Shown here in pieces: positions 15,827 through 23,505 of a stretch of DNA of 64,000 nucleotides. Below the pieces are notes generated by a model. It saw only the letters and a list, made by a program, of their open reading frames with translations, did not search any database and was not told the DNA's origin. The stretch spans positions 3,906,001 to 3,970,000 of the forward strand of contig NZ_OZ253579.1 of the NCBI RefSeq assembly GCF_965263005.1, in the 5' to 3' direction. Within the stretch, counting starts at the first letter, position 1, and each line of letters opens with the position of its first letter. The position numbers and the translations under genes were made by a program. The stretch comes from Rariloculus sp965263005 (GTDB lineage: Bacteria; Pseudomonadota; Gammaproteobacteria; Steroidobacterales; Rariloculaceae).

Positions 15827-16168
15827 ATGAAAGAGTGGCGTCAGACAATCACCTCCATTTGCACAGTCGTTCTGGCGATTGCAGCACTTGCGACAATGAT
15901 GCAGTTCCAGTTCGCCGGCGTGCGCGCCGAGATGCGTGCCGAACACGACGTCATTCGAATGCAGATGAGGGACGAGCACGCCGCAATGCGAGGCGAGCAC
16001 ACTGCAATGCGGGGCGAACACACTGCAATGCGGGGCGAGCACACTGCAATGCGGGGCGAGCACGCCGATGTTCGCGACCAGGTCATCAGCGTAGACCGCC
16101 GTACTGCCCGCATCGAGGGCCACCTGTTCGGCATCGAGATTGCGCCGGATCAGGAGGACAGCGACTGA
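15827..16168 (+). CDS. tail-family membrane coiled-coil protein, long stalk
   Basis: A 113-residue paralogue of 12075-12353 with the same membrane segment and tail. The stalk holds four consecutive EH-AMRG heptads (EHTAMRG three times), against one in copy 1. The difference is exactly 21 residues, so the 21-bp units expand and contract in frame. The tail reads SVDRRTARIEGHLFGIEIAP. Function unknown. Confidence 0.6.
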   Translation: MKEWRQTITSICTVVLAIAALATMMQFQFAGVRAEMRAEHDVIRMQMRDEHAAMRGEHTAMRGEHTAMRGEHTAMRGEHADVRDQVISVDRRTARIEGHLFGIEIAPDQEDSD

Positions 16169-16179
16169 CGCCGCGGGGG

Positions 16180-16413
16180 TTCTCCGAGTACGGCCGAATG
16201 GCCCGCGCCCGCGCCAAAGGCGGAGCCTGCGACGACGCTCAATCGACTATCGCCATTCGAGCCCCCGATGGCCTTGTGCCGGGCTTCCACCTCAAAGCCC
16301 CTGAAGTCCGAGCGCGTGATGAAATTCACGACGCCGGCGATGGCGTCCGACCCGTACGCGGCCGCCGCGCCCTCGCGCAAGACTTGATGTGGCGGCTCGC
16401 TCAAACGCTCCAT
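16180..16413 (-). pseudogene. TonB-dependent receptor plug fragment
   Basis: The minus strand reads VLREGAAAAYGSDAIAGVVN, then FITRSDFRGFEVEARHKAIG and RLSVVAGSAFG, a typical receptor plug (RDGA-A-YGSDAIAGVVNFI). Neither the signal peptide nor the barrel is attached. It lies in the order and orientation expected if it and the C-terminal piece at 12736-13443 came from one gene type. Confidence 0.75.
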
Positions 16414-16589
16414 CCCCCGCTGACGGAACGGTTACTCTTAGCGACCGACAACGGCCTGCCCGCCGCTAGGCGCGCCGTGTTGTCAGGGTGTTGATTCTCA
16501 GAAAAGCCCGAAACGATTACCCGAAGATCTTTGGAATAATATCTATTTATTTCAGCAATCTACGGACACGATCGCTTGTAGGACGCCGG

Positions 16590-16856
16590 GTACAGGACAA
16601 GATCGAGAAGCACCCCATTGCGATCAGCATGGATGGCAAGGGCCGGTGGGTGGACAACGTGTTCGTCGAGCGTCTGTGGCGCAGCGTCAAGTACGAGGAC
16701 GTGTACCTGCGTGCCTACGAAACGCCAACCGAGCTTCGGACCGGTCTGGCCCGCTACTTCGACTTCTACAACACCAGGCGCCGTCACAGCGCACTGGACC
16801 GATACACCCCGGATGCGGTGTACTTCGACCAGGCTAACCGCAATTTGGCAGCCTGA
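16590..16856 (+). mobile_element. IS3-family transposase, C-terminal remnant
   Basis: The frame reads ISMDGKGRWVDNVFVERLWR, then SVKYEDVYLRAYETPTELRT and FDFYNTRRRHSALDRYTPDA, the end of an IS3-family OrfB integrase domain. Only the final catalytic glutamate region (FVERLWRSVKYE) survives; the two aspartates and OrfA are gone. About 60 bp downstream CGGGGTCCATTTCTGA resembles an IS3-type right end. The element is 5'-truncated and cannot transpose alone. Confidence 0.8.
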
Positions 16857-17008
16857 AAACCATGCAAGATTTTACTTACCGCACTGTCCAATTCTCGGGG
16901 TCCATTTCTGAGCGCTCCCGGAAATGTGTCCGATTTTGCCACATGTTTGCCAAATTCCGATGAATATGTTAGATACTTGATAATCAACACGCTGACCCAC
17001 ACCACGAA

Positions 17009-17739
17009 CTGCCCATCAACGAACTCAGTCGGCAGGTACGCCAGCTTCGAATCGAATCGGGTATGAGCCAGTCCGAAGTGGGCAGGCAAGTGGGGCTGTC
17101 ACGCTCCGCGGTGACACAAATCAAGTCCGGCAATCGCGACGTCACCGCTGACGAGGTGGTCCGGTTCTCCACCATCTTCCGGCATAGCCCCATGGCGCTT
17201 CTGTCCGGCCTCGGGCAAGGGACTAGTGTGTCGGTTGGCGAAAAGGACGAGATGCTCGACGACATTCTCCGCGCGTTGCCGGGACAGGGACTTGATTCGG
17301 CCGAGCTGCGCTCAAGCCTCGACGGGCTGTTCGAGCTTTCCAGGCAACTCACGGAGATCGAATCCGGAGGAACGGCGATTCTGGATGGTTCATGGGCTCG
17401 CGCGTCTGCTCCAGGGACGACATGAGCCGTCGTCACGAGGTACGCGCCGATGCCTTCGCGGGCCGGTTCCTCATGCCGACAAGGGGAGTGGAACGCTACC
17501 TGCATTCGATTGGCCGCGACACCATGGGTTCACGCCTCGCGGGCGTGCTGGAGGTCTTCTCCGACCGGGCCGCGGTTCCCAAGGACAAATCCCGGCGTCG
17601 CAGAGCGCTCTCGGCCGATCGTATCGAGCAGATCGCCGTGTTGTCGGGCCTGGATGACGAGGATCGGGTGCGGTTGCTCGCAACCGGCGATTCCGGCCCC
17701 GCGGAGGATCGTGACTCCGGCCGGCGTCGACTGGCGTGA
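17009..17739 (+). pseudogene. XRE regulator / ImmA-IrrE (M78) metallopeptidase, internally deleted
   Basis: The first part (ELSRQVRQLRIESGMSQSEV, GRQVGLSRSAVTQIKSGNRD) is an XRE helix-turn-helix with no good ATG before it. The second frame, from about 17415, carries RRHEVRADAFAGRFLMPTRG, the end of an ImmA/IrrE M78 domain. The zinc-binding HExxH segment that should lie between is missing and the two parts are in different frames. In such proteins the XRE domain represses and the peptidase relieves repression; this copy has lost the peptidase site. The lost start may be due to the IS3 remnant just upstream. Confidence 0.7.
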
Positions 17740-17820
17740 AGCCATCGATGAGGAGAGCGCGAATCCGTGACCTGGACGTCTGACCATCGGGTCACAAACA
17801 CAACAATAAGGAGCCACGTC

Positions 17821-18981
17821 ATGGACAACATTCGTGTCGCGATTGCCGGTATCGGCAACTGTGCCAGTTCGCTGATTCAAGGTATCGAGTACTACCGCAC
17901 ATGCAACACATCGCAATGGCAGGGCCTGATGCACGAGAGCATCGGTGGCTGGCGCGCCTCTGACATCGAGGTCGTTGCGGCATTCGACATCGATCGACGC
18001 AAGGTCGGCCACCAGTTGGAGGTGGCGGTGTTCGCAAAGCCGAACTGCGCCCGGGTGTTTCAATCCGTCCTGCCGCCAAGCGGGGTGACCGTTCAGATGG
18101 GGCCGGTGCTCGACGGGGTCGCCGACCACATGGCGCACTATGGTGAGGACGAGGCGTTCCGTCCCGCCGATGAAGCCCCCGTGGACGTGGCCACCGCGCT
18201 GCGTTCGGCGAGCGCCGAGGTGCTCATCTGCTACCTGCCGGTGGGATCGGAGCAGGCCATCCGTCACTACGCCCGGGCCTGTCTTGAGGCCGGTGTCGCG
18301 ATGGTCAACTGCGTGCCGGTCTTTCTGGCTTCGGACACCGTGTGGGCGGACCGATTCCGATCCGCCGGACTGCCCATCATCGGCGACGACATCAAGAGCC
18401 AGGTGGGCGCAACCATCGTCCACCGCATGCTCGGGCGCCTCTTCGCGGACAGAGGGGTCAAGCTCGATCGTACCTACCAGCTCAATACCGGGGGGAATAC
18501 GGACTTTCTCAATATGTTGGAGCGTGCCCGTCTGCGATCCAAGAAGCTATCGAAGACCGAGTCGGTCCAGAGCCAGCTCGATGAGCGATTGGACAGTCAC
18601 GACATTCATGTCGGCCCTTCCGACTACGTGCCGTGGCAGGACGACAACAAGATTGCTTTCATCCGGATGGAGGGGCGAGGCTTCGGGGGCGTACCGCTCG
18701 AGCTGGAGCTCAGACTGTCGGTCCAGGACTCCCCCAACAGTGCGGGCGTGGTGATCGACGCCGTGCGGTGCGCCAAGCTCGGTCTCGTGCGCGGTCTGTC
18801 CGGCCCGCTCGAGGCGCCAAGTGCCTACTACATGAAGAGTCCACCGCGGCAGATGCGAGAGGACGCGGCGCTTCGCGCCCTCGGGTCTTTCCTGGGCTCC
18901 GACGGGTGTTCGCCGACTCTGGCGCGGGACTCGGACCCGACGCAAGCGCGGATGCATCGGGCGAGAGAGGTCGGCGCCTGA
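17821..18981 (+). CDS. ino1: myo-inositol-1-phosphate synthase
   Basis: A 386-residue enzyme converting glucose 6-phosphate to inositol 3-phosphate with NAD. The N-terminus has a Rossmann signature (RVAIAGIGNCASSLIQGIEY). Further landmarks are DDIKSQVGATIVHRMLGRLF, NTGGNTDFLNML and SKTESVQSQLD, all typical of the short actinobacterial/archaeal-type synthases. A strong AAGGAG lies 6-11 bp before the ATG. It precedes a methyltransferase on the same strand after a 144-bp gap. It may feed inositol-containing lipids or osmolytes; nothing nearby tells which. Confidence 0.9.
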   Translation: MDNIRVAIAGIGNCASSLIQGIEYYRTCNTSQWQGLMHESIGGWRASDIEVVAAFDIDRRKVGHQLEVAVFAKPNCARVFQSVLPPSGVTVQMGPVLDGVADHMAHYGEDEAFRPADEAPVDVATALRSASAEVLICYLPVGSEQAIRHYARACLEAGVAMVNCVPVFLASDTVWADRFRSAGLPIIGDDIKSQVGATIVHRMLGRLFADRGVKLDRTYQLNTGGNTDFLNMLERARLRSKKLSKTESVQSQLDERLDSHDIHVGPSDYVPWQDDNKIAFIRMEGRGFGGVPLELELRLSVQDSPNSAGVVIDAVRCAKLGLVRGLSGPLEAPSAYYMKSPPRQMREDAALRALGSFLGSDGCSPTLARDSDPTQARMHRAREVGA

Positions 18982-19125
18982 TCGGCCGGCTTCGGATGCG
19001 CGCCTCCAGCGCGCGGTGGCGCACCGAAGCATACATCCGCGCTCTTGGTGGACCACCGGGGCGTATCACTGGTCGTGAAACGCCAGCCTCGGAGTGAATC
19101 ACGACCAGCTTCGCGGAGACCGGTT

Positions 19126-19905
19126 ATGAGCGCCAGAGACGACATGCACCGCCATTTCACCGAAGTCTCCCCGGTCTACCGGTCCGTTCGCACGACCGAC
19201 CGGGAACCGGTGGAACGGATCGCACGAGAGCTCGACGGCTTGGTCCGGCCGAAGGGCGCCGACATCGGCTGTGGCGCAGGACGCTATGTCCTCTTGATGT
19301 TCGAGATGATCCCGAATCTCTCTCTCACATGCGTCGATACCACCCCGGCGATGCTGGAACAGCTCGACGGGCTGCTCCGCGCCAACGGGATCGACGGATT
19401 CGAGACGCGGCAGTCGACCGCCGAATGTCTCGAGCTCGAGCCCGGCGGGTACGACTTCGTGTCCACCTTCAACGCCGTGCATCATTTCGACTTTCCGGAG
19501 TTCCTCCGGAGATCGCGGGATGGGTTGGCCGAAGACGGCCGGCTGTTCGTCTATACGCGGCTGCCCGAGCACAATGCGCGCAGTGTCTGGGGCCGGTATT
19601 TCCCGGGTTTTGCGGAAAGGGAGACGCGACTGCTGGCGCTCGGGGATCTCCACGGGGCGATCGAGGATACCCCGGGGCTGCGTTTCGCCGCTGCTGCATG
19701 TGTGAGATATCGCCGGCGAGCTTCACTCGAGCGCCTGATCGAGCAGGCCAGGAACCGGCATTATTCGACGTTTGCTCTCTACGAATCGGACGCATTCGAA
19801 GACGCGCTGGCGGCCTTCCGGGCGGCCGTCGAACGTTGCTTTGCCGATTCCGTCGAATGGTACGACGAGAACATCCTCATCCAGGCGGTGCGCGACGACG
19901 GTTAA
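19126..19905 (+). CDS. class I SAM-dependent methyltransferase
   Basis: A 259-residue protein with motif I ADIGCGAGRYVLLM near residue 45, CVDTTPAMLEQL (motif post-I) and FVSTFNAVHHFDFPEFLRRS (motif II region). This places it in the Methyltransf_11/25 group. The start at 19126 (MSARDDMHRHF) matches the usual family beginning; the frame extends further upstream but without family residues. The substrate cannot be told. The C-terminal 80 residues are probably a substrate cap. Confidence 0.78.
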   Translation: MSARDDMHRHFTEVSPVYRSVRTTDREPVERIARELDGLVRPKGADIGCGAGRYVLLMFEMIPNLSLTCVDTTPAMLEQLDGLLRANGIDGFETRQSTAECLELEPGGYDFVSTFNAVHHFDFPEFLRRSRDGLAEDGRLFVYTRLPEHNARSVWGRYFPGFAERETRLLALGDLHGAIEDTPGLRFAAAACVRYRRRASLERLIEQARNRHYSTFALYESDAFEDALAAFRAAVERCFADSVEWYDENILIQAVRDDG

Positions 19906-19954
19906 TCCGAGCCATCGCCCGCTCGCTGGCCGGCTCAATCTCAAAGGAGAATCC

Positions 19955-20002
19955 ATGCGTAAAACGAAACTCAACTTGACCACTGCAGGATTATCAGCGT
20001 AA
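19955..20002 (+). pseudogene. truncated start of an exported-protein gene
   Basis: AAAGGAGAATCC provides a good ribosome-binding site before ATG, but the frame (MRKTKLNLTTAGLSA) stops after 15 codons. It looks like the beginning of a signal peptide cut off by the IS21-like sequence that follows. A real 15-residue leader peptide is possible but less likely. Confidence 0.4.
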
Positions 20003-20034
20003 CAATGCAACGTCCTGCGTCGCTTCGCTCCGAG

Positions 20035-20100
20035 GGTGGCCGAAATCGCGTGGACCAGGTGGCCGGATTCACGTGGACTGACCGGCCGAAATGCGTGGAA
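20035..20100 (+). repeat. three IS21-like terminal repeats
   Basis: Three imperfect copies of about 20 bp (core GGCCGAAATCGCGTGGA, GGCCGGATTCACGTGGA, GGCCGAAATGCGTGGAA) start at 20035, 20058 and 20081, a 23-bp period. IS21-family elements carry such multiple repeats at their ends as transposase-binding sites, and GTGGAATACGCA is a familiar end string. No istA or istB gene remains. The array abuts the 3' half of a TPP riboswitch. Confidence 0.5.
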
Positions 20101-20141
20101 TACGCAGAACCTGAACCAGATAATGCTGGCGGAGAAACAGG
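20101..20141 (+). promoter_or_regulatory. TPP riboswitch, 3' half only
   Basis: The string AACCTGAACCAGATAATGC followed by TGGCGGAGAAA matches the pyrophosphate-binding arm of the thi-box (ACCUGAuC-GG-UAAUGC-GGCGaAGGgA). A P3-like stem GCGT-GGAAT-ACGC precedes it. The pyrimidine-binding arm with CUGAGA is absent; in its place are IS21-like repeats ending in CTGACC. The ribosome-binding GGAG lies inside the conserved arm, 10 bp before the receptor ATG, so the ancestral switch would have masked it directly. Confidence 0.7.
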
Positions 20142-20144
20142 CCT

Positions 20145-22205
20145 ATGTCTATCTACCGTAATACCTGTCGTTTTCTTATCGCTCTGTTCGCGCTGTCCAC
20201 CTCGGCGACGGCCCAGGAAATCGACGAAATCATCGTCTACGGAGATCTGCGGGAATCCGAAATCGAGGACGTGCCGACCAGCGTGACCGTGCTCGATGAA
20301 GCGCTCATTCGTCAGCGCAACGCTTCGCACTTCGAGGAGATGGTCGCTGCCGCGGCGAACCTGAATCTCTCCAACGGCGCATCGCGGGCGCGGTTTTTCC
20401 AGATACGCGGTGTCGGAGAACGCGGCCAGTTCACCGAGCCCCTGAATCCTTCAGTGGGCCTTCTCGTCGATGGCGTGGACTTCAGCGGAATCGGGGGCAT
20501 TTCAACGCTTTTCGACGTCGAACAGATCGAAGTGTTTCGCGGGCCCCAGGGCACCCTCTATGGAGCCAATGCATTGGCGGGACTCATTTCGTTGCGCAGC
20601 CACGCCCCGCAACACGAGGCCTCTGGACGCTTTCGCCTTGAAGCCGGCGACTACGGCGTACGGAGTCTCGGTGCCGCCTACGGCGGCTCGCTCTCGGAGA
20701 GCGTCGCGTTTCGCACCTCACTGGCGAGCTATGCCGGCGACGGATACATCCACAACACACATCTCGGAACCCACGACACAAACGGTCTCGACGAGCTCAC
20801 CTGGCGCGGCAAGTTGCGCATCGATCTTTCGGACAATGCAAGTCTTGATGTGAATCTCGGTTTCGTGGATCTCCACAATGGGTACGACACCTTCTCGCTC
20901 GACAACGACCGACGAACGCGTTCCGACCAGCCCGGCGCCGATCTACAGGAAAGCCTCTTCGGTTCCCTGCGCCTGGAGGTTGCAAGCGAACTCTTCGACA
21001 CGGAATTCAGCATTGCCAGTGCGAAATCGGACACCGAATATGGCTACGACGAGGACTGGACCTACGATGGTTTCCATCCCTGGGGCTATTCTTCGACGGA
21101 CCAGTACAACCGCGACCGCGACACACTGACTGCGGAAATTCGCCTGACCTCCTCCGAGGCCGGGAGTCTGTTCGACGGCCGCGGCGACTGGGTGGCCGGT
21201 CTCTACATGCTGCGCCAGCAGGTGGATCTGTTGCGGGTCTATACCTATGCGGATTCGGACTTCGCAAGCAGCTTCGAAATCCAGCGCCTGGCTGCTTACG
21301 GGCGCATCGAGAGCGATCTCTCCGAGCGCGGTCGCCTGACGCTCGGCCTGCGCCTGGAATCGCACGAATCCGACTACTCTGACACGGCCGACCTGGCCTA
21401 CAACCCGGATGAAAACCTGGTTGGCGCCCGCATCGCCTATGACTACGCCCTCTCGGAGAACTGGTTCGGCTATGCGAGTCTTTCGCACGGATATAAGGCA
21501 GGGGGCTTCAACCTCGATGGCTCGCTCGACGAGAGCCTGCGCCAGTATGACGCCGAGTTTCTTAACAACTACGAGGTCGGCATCAAGGGTCAATTGCCGG
21601 ATACCGGGCTCCGTATGCGCCTCGCGGTTTTTCGCATGGACAGGGACGATGTGCAGATCGACAGTTCAACCACCCTGCTCCGCGCCGACGGCAGCAGCGA
21701 GTTCATCGGCTTTATCGGCAATGCCGCCGAAGGGGTGAACCAGGGTGTGGAGGCGGAACTCGACTGGAGTCCGGGCGAGCGCGTCCAGATCATGGGCAGC
21801 CTCGGACTGCTCAACAGCGAATACGAGAACTACATCAACGGCAACGGCGAAGACCTCGGAGGACGCGAGCAGGCGCACGCGCCAGGGTATCAATATCACC
21901 TCGCGGCCAATATCGGGCTGCTGGAGAATCTGGGTCTCTCTCTGACGCTCGAAGGGCGCGATGCGTTCTTTTTCTCGGACAGCCACGACGCCAGGTCCCG
22001 GGCATACGATCTCTTCCATGCATCGCTCACCTGGGATTGGCGGGATTTCTCCTTCAGCCTGTGGGGCCGCAATCTGACCGACGAGGACTACTTCGTGCGC
22101 GGGTTTTTCTTCGGCAACGACCCGCGCGACGGTTATGTCGGACACCGCTATACGCAGCTTGGAGAGCCGAGGCGCGTCGGTCTGACCGTGTCGCGGGAGT
22201 TCTGA
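20145..22205 (+). CDS. TonB-dependent receptor, probable thiamine uptake
   Basis: A 686-residue outer-membrane receptor. It has a signal peptide (MSIYRNTCRFLIALFALSTS to ATAQ), a TonB box region (IDEIIVYGDL), a complete plug (VEQIEVFRGPQGTLYGANAL, about residues 120-150) and a 22-strand barrel ending in the aromatic signal SREF. The TPP riboswitch half immediately before the ATG, and similarity to the riboswitch-controlled receptor at 25503-27392 (GYDEDWTYDG / GFDEDWTFDG, YKAGGFN / NKAGGVN), identify thiamine or a thiamine ester as the likely ligand. No partner genes follow it. Confidence 0.82.
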   Translation: MSIYRNTCRFLIALFALSTSATAQEIDEIIVYGDLRESEIEDVPTSVTVLDEALIRQRNASHFEEMVAAAANLNLSNGASRARFFQIRGVGERGQFTEPLNPSVGLLVDGVDFSGIGGISTLFDVEQIEVFRGPQGTLYGANALAGLISLRSHAPQHEASGRFRLEAGDYGVRSLGAAYGGSLSESVAFRTSLASYAGDGYIHNTHLGTHDTNGLDELTWRGKLRIDLSDNASLDVNLGFVDLHNGYDTFSLDNDRRTRSDQPGADLQESLFGSLRLEVASELFDTEFSIASAKSDTEYGYDEDWTYDGFHPWGYSSTDQYNRDRDTLTAEIRLTSSEAGSLFDGRGDWVAGLYMLRQQVDLLRVYTYADSDFASSFEIQRLAAYGRIESDLSERGRLTLGLRLESHESDYSDTADLAYNPDENLVGARIAYDYALSENWFGYASLSHGYKAGGFNLDGSLDESLRQYDAEFLNNYEVGIKGQLPDTGLRMRLAVFRMDRDDVQIDSSTTLLRADGSSEFIGFIGNAAEGVNQGVEAELDWSPGERVQIMGSLGLLNSEYENYINGNGEDLGGREQAHAPGYQYHLAANIGLLENLGLSLTLEGRDAFFFSDSHDARSRAYDLFHASLTWDWRDFSFSLWGRNLTDEDYFVRGFFFGNDPRDGYVGHRYTQLGEPRRVGLTVSREF

Positions 22206-22246
22206 CTACAGCGACCATCAGCCGGATCCACCCGCAGCGGCAGGAG

Positions 22247-22553
22247 TCAGCGCACCACCTTGAGGCTCGGTCGAAAGGTGGGACACGCGTATAGCAGTCC
22301 GTCCTCGGGCCTGTCCAACTCGCGAACGTATATCCGCTCGCTCCCATCGCGTGTGTAATCGCCGGTGACGATGACCTCGTCGCCCGGGCTGAACGTATCC
22401 TCGGTGACGCCGACGTTCGCGAGCTCGCAACGGCTGTCGAATTCAAGTTGCCAGCACCAGCGCGCACACACAGGCCAGTACAGCGACGATCGTCAGGCGA
22501 ATAAATCGCGCCAACGCGTTCGAAAAATTGCCTGGCCGACCGGCGTTCCGCAT
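22247..22553 (-). pseudogene. frameshifted DUF6152-like periplasmic protein
   Basis: From the ATG at 22553 the frame gives a signal peptide (FIRLTIVAVLACVCALVLAT) and stops. In the next frame the text continues FDSRCELANVGVTEDTFSPG, then DEVIVTGDYTRDGSERIYVR, resembling the WRCEL---N-LRR-GW--D-F-PGD-V-VTG core of DUF6152 proteins such as 55751-56926. A small deletion near 22440 seems to have joined the two parts out of frame. It is much shorter than the family. Confidence 0.5.
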
Positions 22554-22846
22554 TTTTGATTCTCCCGGCAAATGTCGCCGTGCCTGGCGGTTACCTTACT
22601 GAACGACTTGGGCTTGCCGGTCCCGGCAGCACGGGACTCACGCCGTACCGAGTGCGAATTCTTTGGCGACGGTTATCAATCCCTGTCGTCGGCGCCATCA
22701 CTGATCCGCGCTCAGGACGCCCGTGTAGAAACGGCGCGCTCGAATTTGCCGACTTCGTACGGAAATTCACATAGCACACCCACACTGGCTGCTCCGAAAA
22801 TGCTATCGTCGCCCAAGAGGTCGAGGCGCGTGCACAAGGAATTGCG
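22554..22846. other. intergenic stretch
   Basis: No gene recognised. Near its end TGCTATCGT (22801-22809), 38 bp before the next ATG, is an extended -10-like string that recurs with the same downstream words (GCCC-AGAGGTC) before the gene at 23229, so the upstream region was duplicated along with the gene. Confidence 0.4.
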
Positions 22847-23170
22847 ATGAACGAGTGGGGTCAATCAGTCGCCGTGATTTGCACTGTCGTTCTGGCGTTT
22901 GCGGCGCTGGCGACATTGATGCAACTCGGGCTTGCCGGCGTTCGCACCGACATGACTGCCGGGTTTGCCAGCGTTCGCGCCGACATGACTGCCGGGTTTG
23001 CCAGCGTTCGCGCCGACATGACTGCCGGGCATGCCAGCATTCGCGCCGACATGAGTGCCGAGCACGCCGGCATTCGCGCCCAACTGAACAGTGTCGACCG
23101 CCGTACGGCCCGGATAGAAGGCCACCTGTTCGGCATCGAGATCGCACCGGATCAGGAGGACGAGGAGTGA
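22847..23170 (+). CDS. tail-family membrane coiled-coil protein with four hendecads
   Basis: A 107-residue protein: membrane segment (SVAVICTVVLAFAALATLMQ), then four 11-residue repeats (M-AGFASVRAD, DNA period 33 bp, ATG codons at 22951, 22984, 23017, 23050), then the tail NSVDRRTARIEGHLFGIEIA. Eleven-residue units fit a right-handed or straight coiled coil, unlike the seven-residue units of the 15827 copy. The next gene is a two-unit version of the same protein. Function unknown. Confidence 0.65.
   Translation: MNEWGQSVAVICTVVLAFAALATLMQLGLAGVRTDMTAGFASVRADMTAGFASVRADMTAGHASIRADMSAEHAGIRAQLNSVDRRTARIEGHLFGIEIAPDQEDEE
22951..23082 (+). repeat. 33-bp in-frame tandem repeats in a coiled-coil gene
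   Basis: Four units of 33 bp; the first two are nearly identical (ATGACTGCCGGGTTTGCCAG and following), the last two diverged (GGGCATGCC, GAGCACGCC). They encode the variable stalk. The neighbouring paralogue has two units, at 23334-23399. Confidence 0.85.
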
Positions 23171-23228
23171 CGGCGCCTCTGATGCTATCGCCGCCCGAGA
23201 GGTCCGGGCGCGTGCAGCGGGAAAAGCG

Positions 23229-23486
23229 ATGAACGAGTGGCGTCAATCAGCCGCCGTGATTTGCACCGTCGTTCTGACGTTTGCCGCGCTGGCGACATTG
23301 ATGCAATTCGGGCTTGCCGGCGTTCGCACCGACATGAATGCCGGGTTTGCCAGCGTTCGCGCCGACATGAGTGCCGAGCACGCCAGCATTCGCGTCCAAC
23401 TGAACAGTGTCGACCGCCGTACGGCCCGGATAGAGGGCCACCTGTTCGGCATCGAGATCGCACCGGATCAGGAGGACGAGGAGTGA
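23229..23486 (+). CDS. tail-family membrane coiled-coil protein with two hendecads
   Basis: An 85-residue paralogue of the preceding gene with the same membrane segment (SAAVICTVVLTFAALATLMQ), two 11-residue units and the same tail ending APDQEDEE. DNA similarity extends upstream (TGCTATCGCCGCCCGAGAGG) and downstream (GTGACGGCGCGAG). It ends 20 bp before the stop of the convergent thiamine kinase. Confidence 0.65.
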   Translation: MNEWRQSAAVICTVVLTFAALATLMQFGLAGVRTDMNAGFASVRADMSAEHASIRVQLNSVDRRTARIEGHLFGIEIAPDQEDEE

Positions 23487-23505
23487 CGGCGCGAGAGGTC
23501 GTCTC

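Larger units (their letters stand above)
15292..16168 (+). repeat. long direct repeat, copy 2
   Basis: Second copy of the segment at 11540-12353, same orientation. It carries 63 extra bases inside the tail-family gene, otherwise nearly identical. Between the copies lie a tail-family gene, a receptor fragment, yefM-yoeB, the VapBC-like pair and another tail-family remnant. Recombination between the copies would delete or circularise about 3.75 kb. Confidence 0.9.

Noticed and set aside
13410..16435. An exact 18-bp inverted match between 13410-13427 and 16418-16435
   Set aside because: It lies beside the two receptor fragments, but a single 18-bp match without further symmetry does not define an element. 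I could not decide between shared receptor-gene sequence and a mobile end.
17041..17062. TTCGAATCGAATC as a tRNA T-arm
   Set aside because: No acceptor, D or anticodon stems surround it, and it encodes the start of the XRE domain.
20005..20286. A 93-codon frame across the IS21-like repeats
   Set aside because: It runs out of frame into the receptor gene, and its N-terminal part is repeat-derived without a ribosome-binding site.
22951..23082. Regular 33-bp repeats as a CRISPR array
   Set aside because: The units are contiguous without spacers and encode a protein stalk. The 49-bp array at 24386 is also spacer-free.
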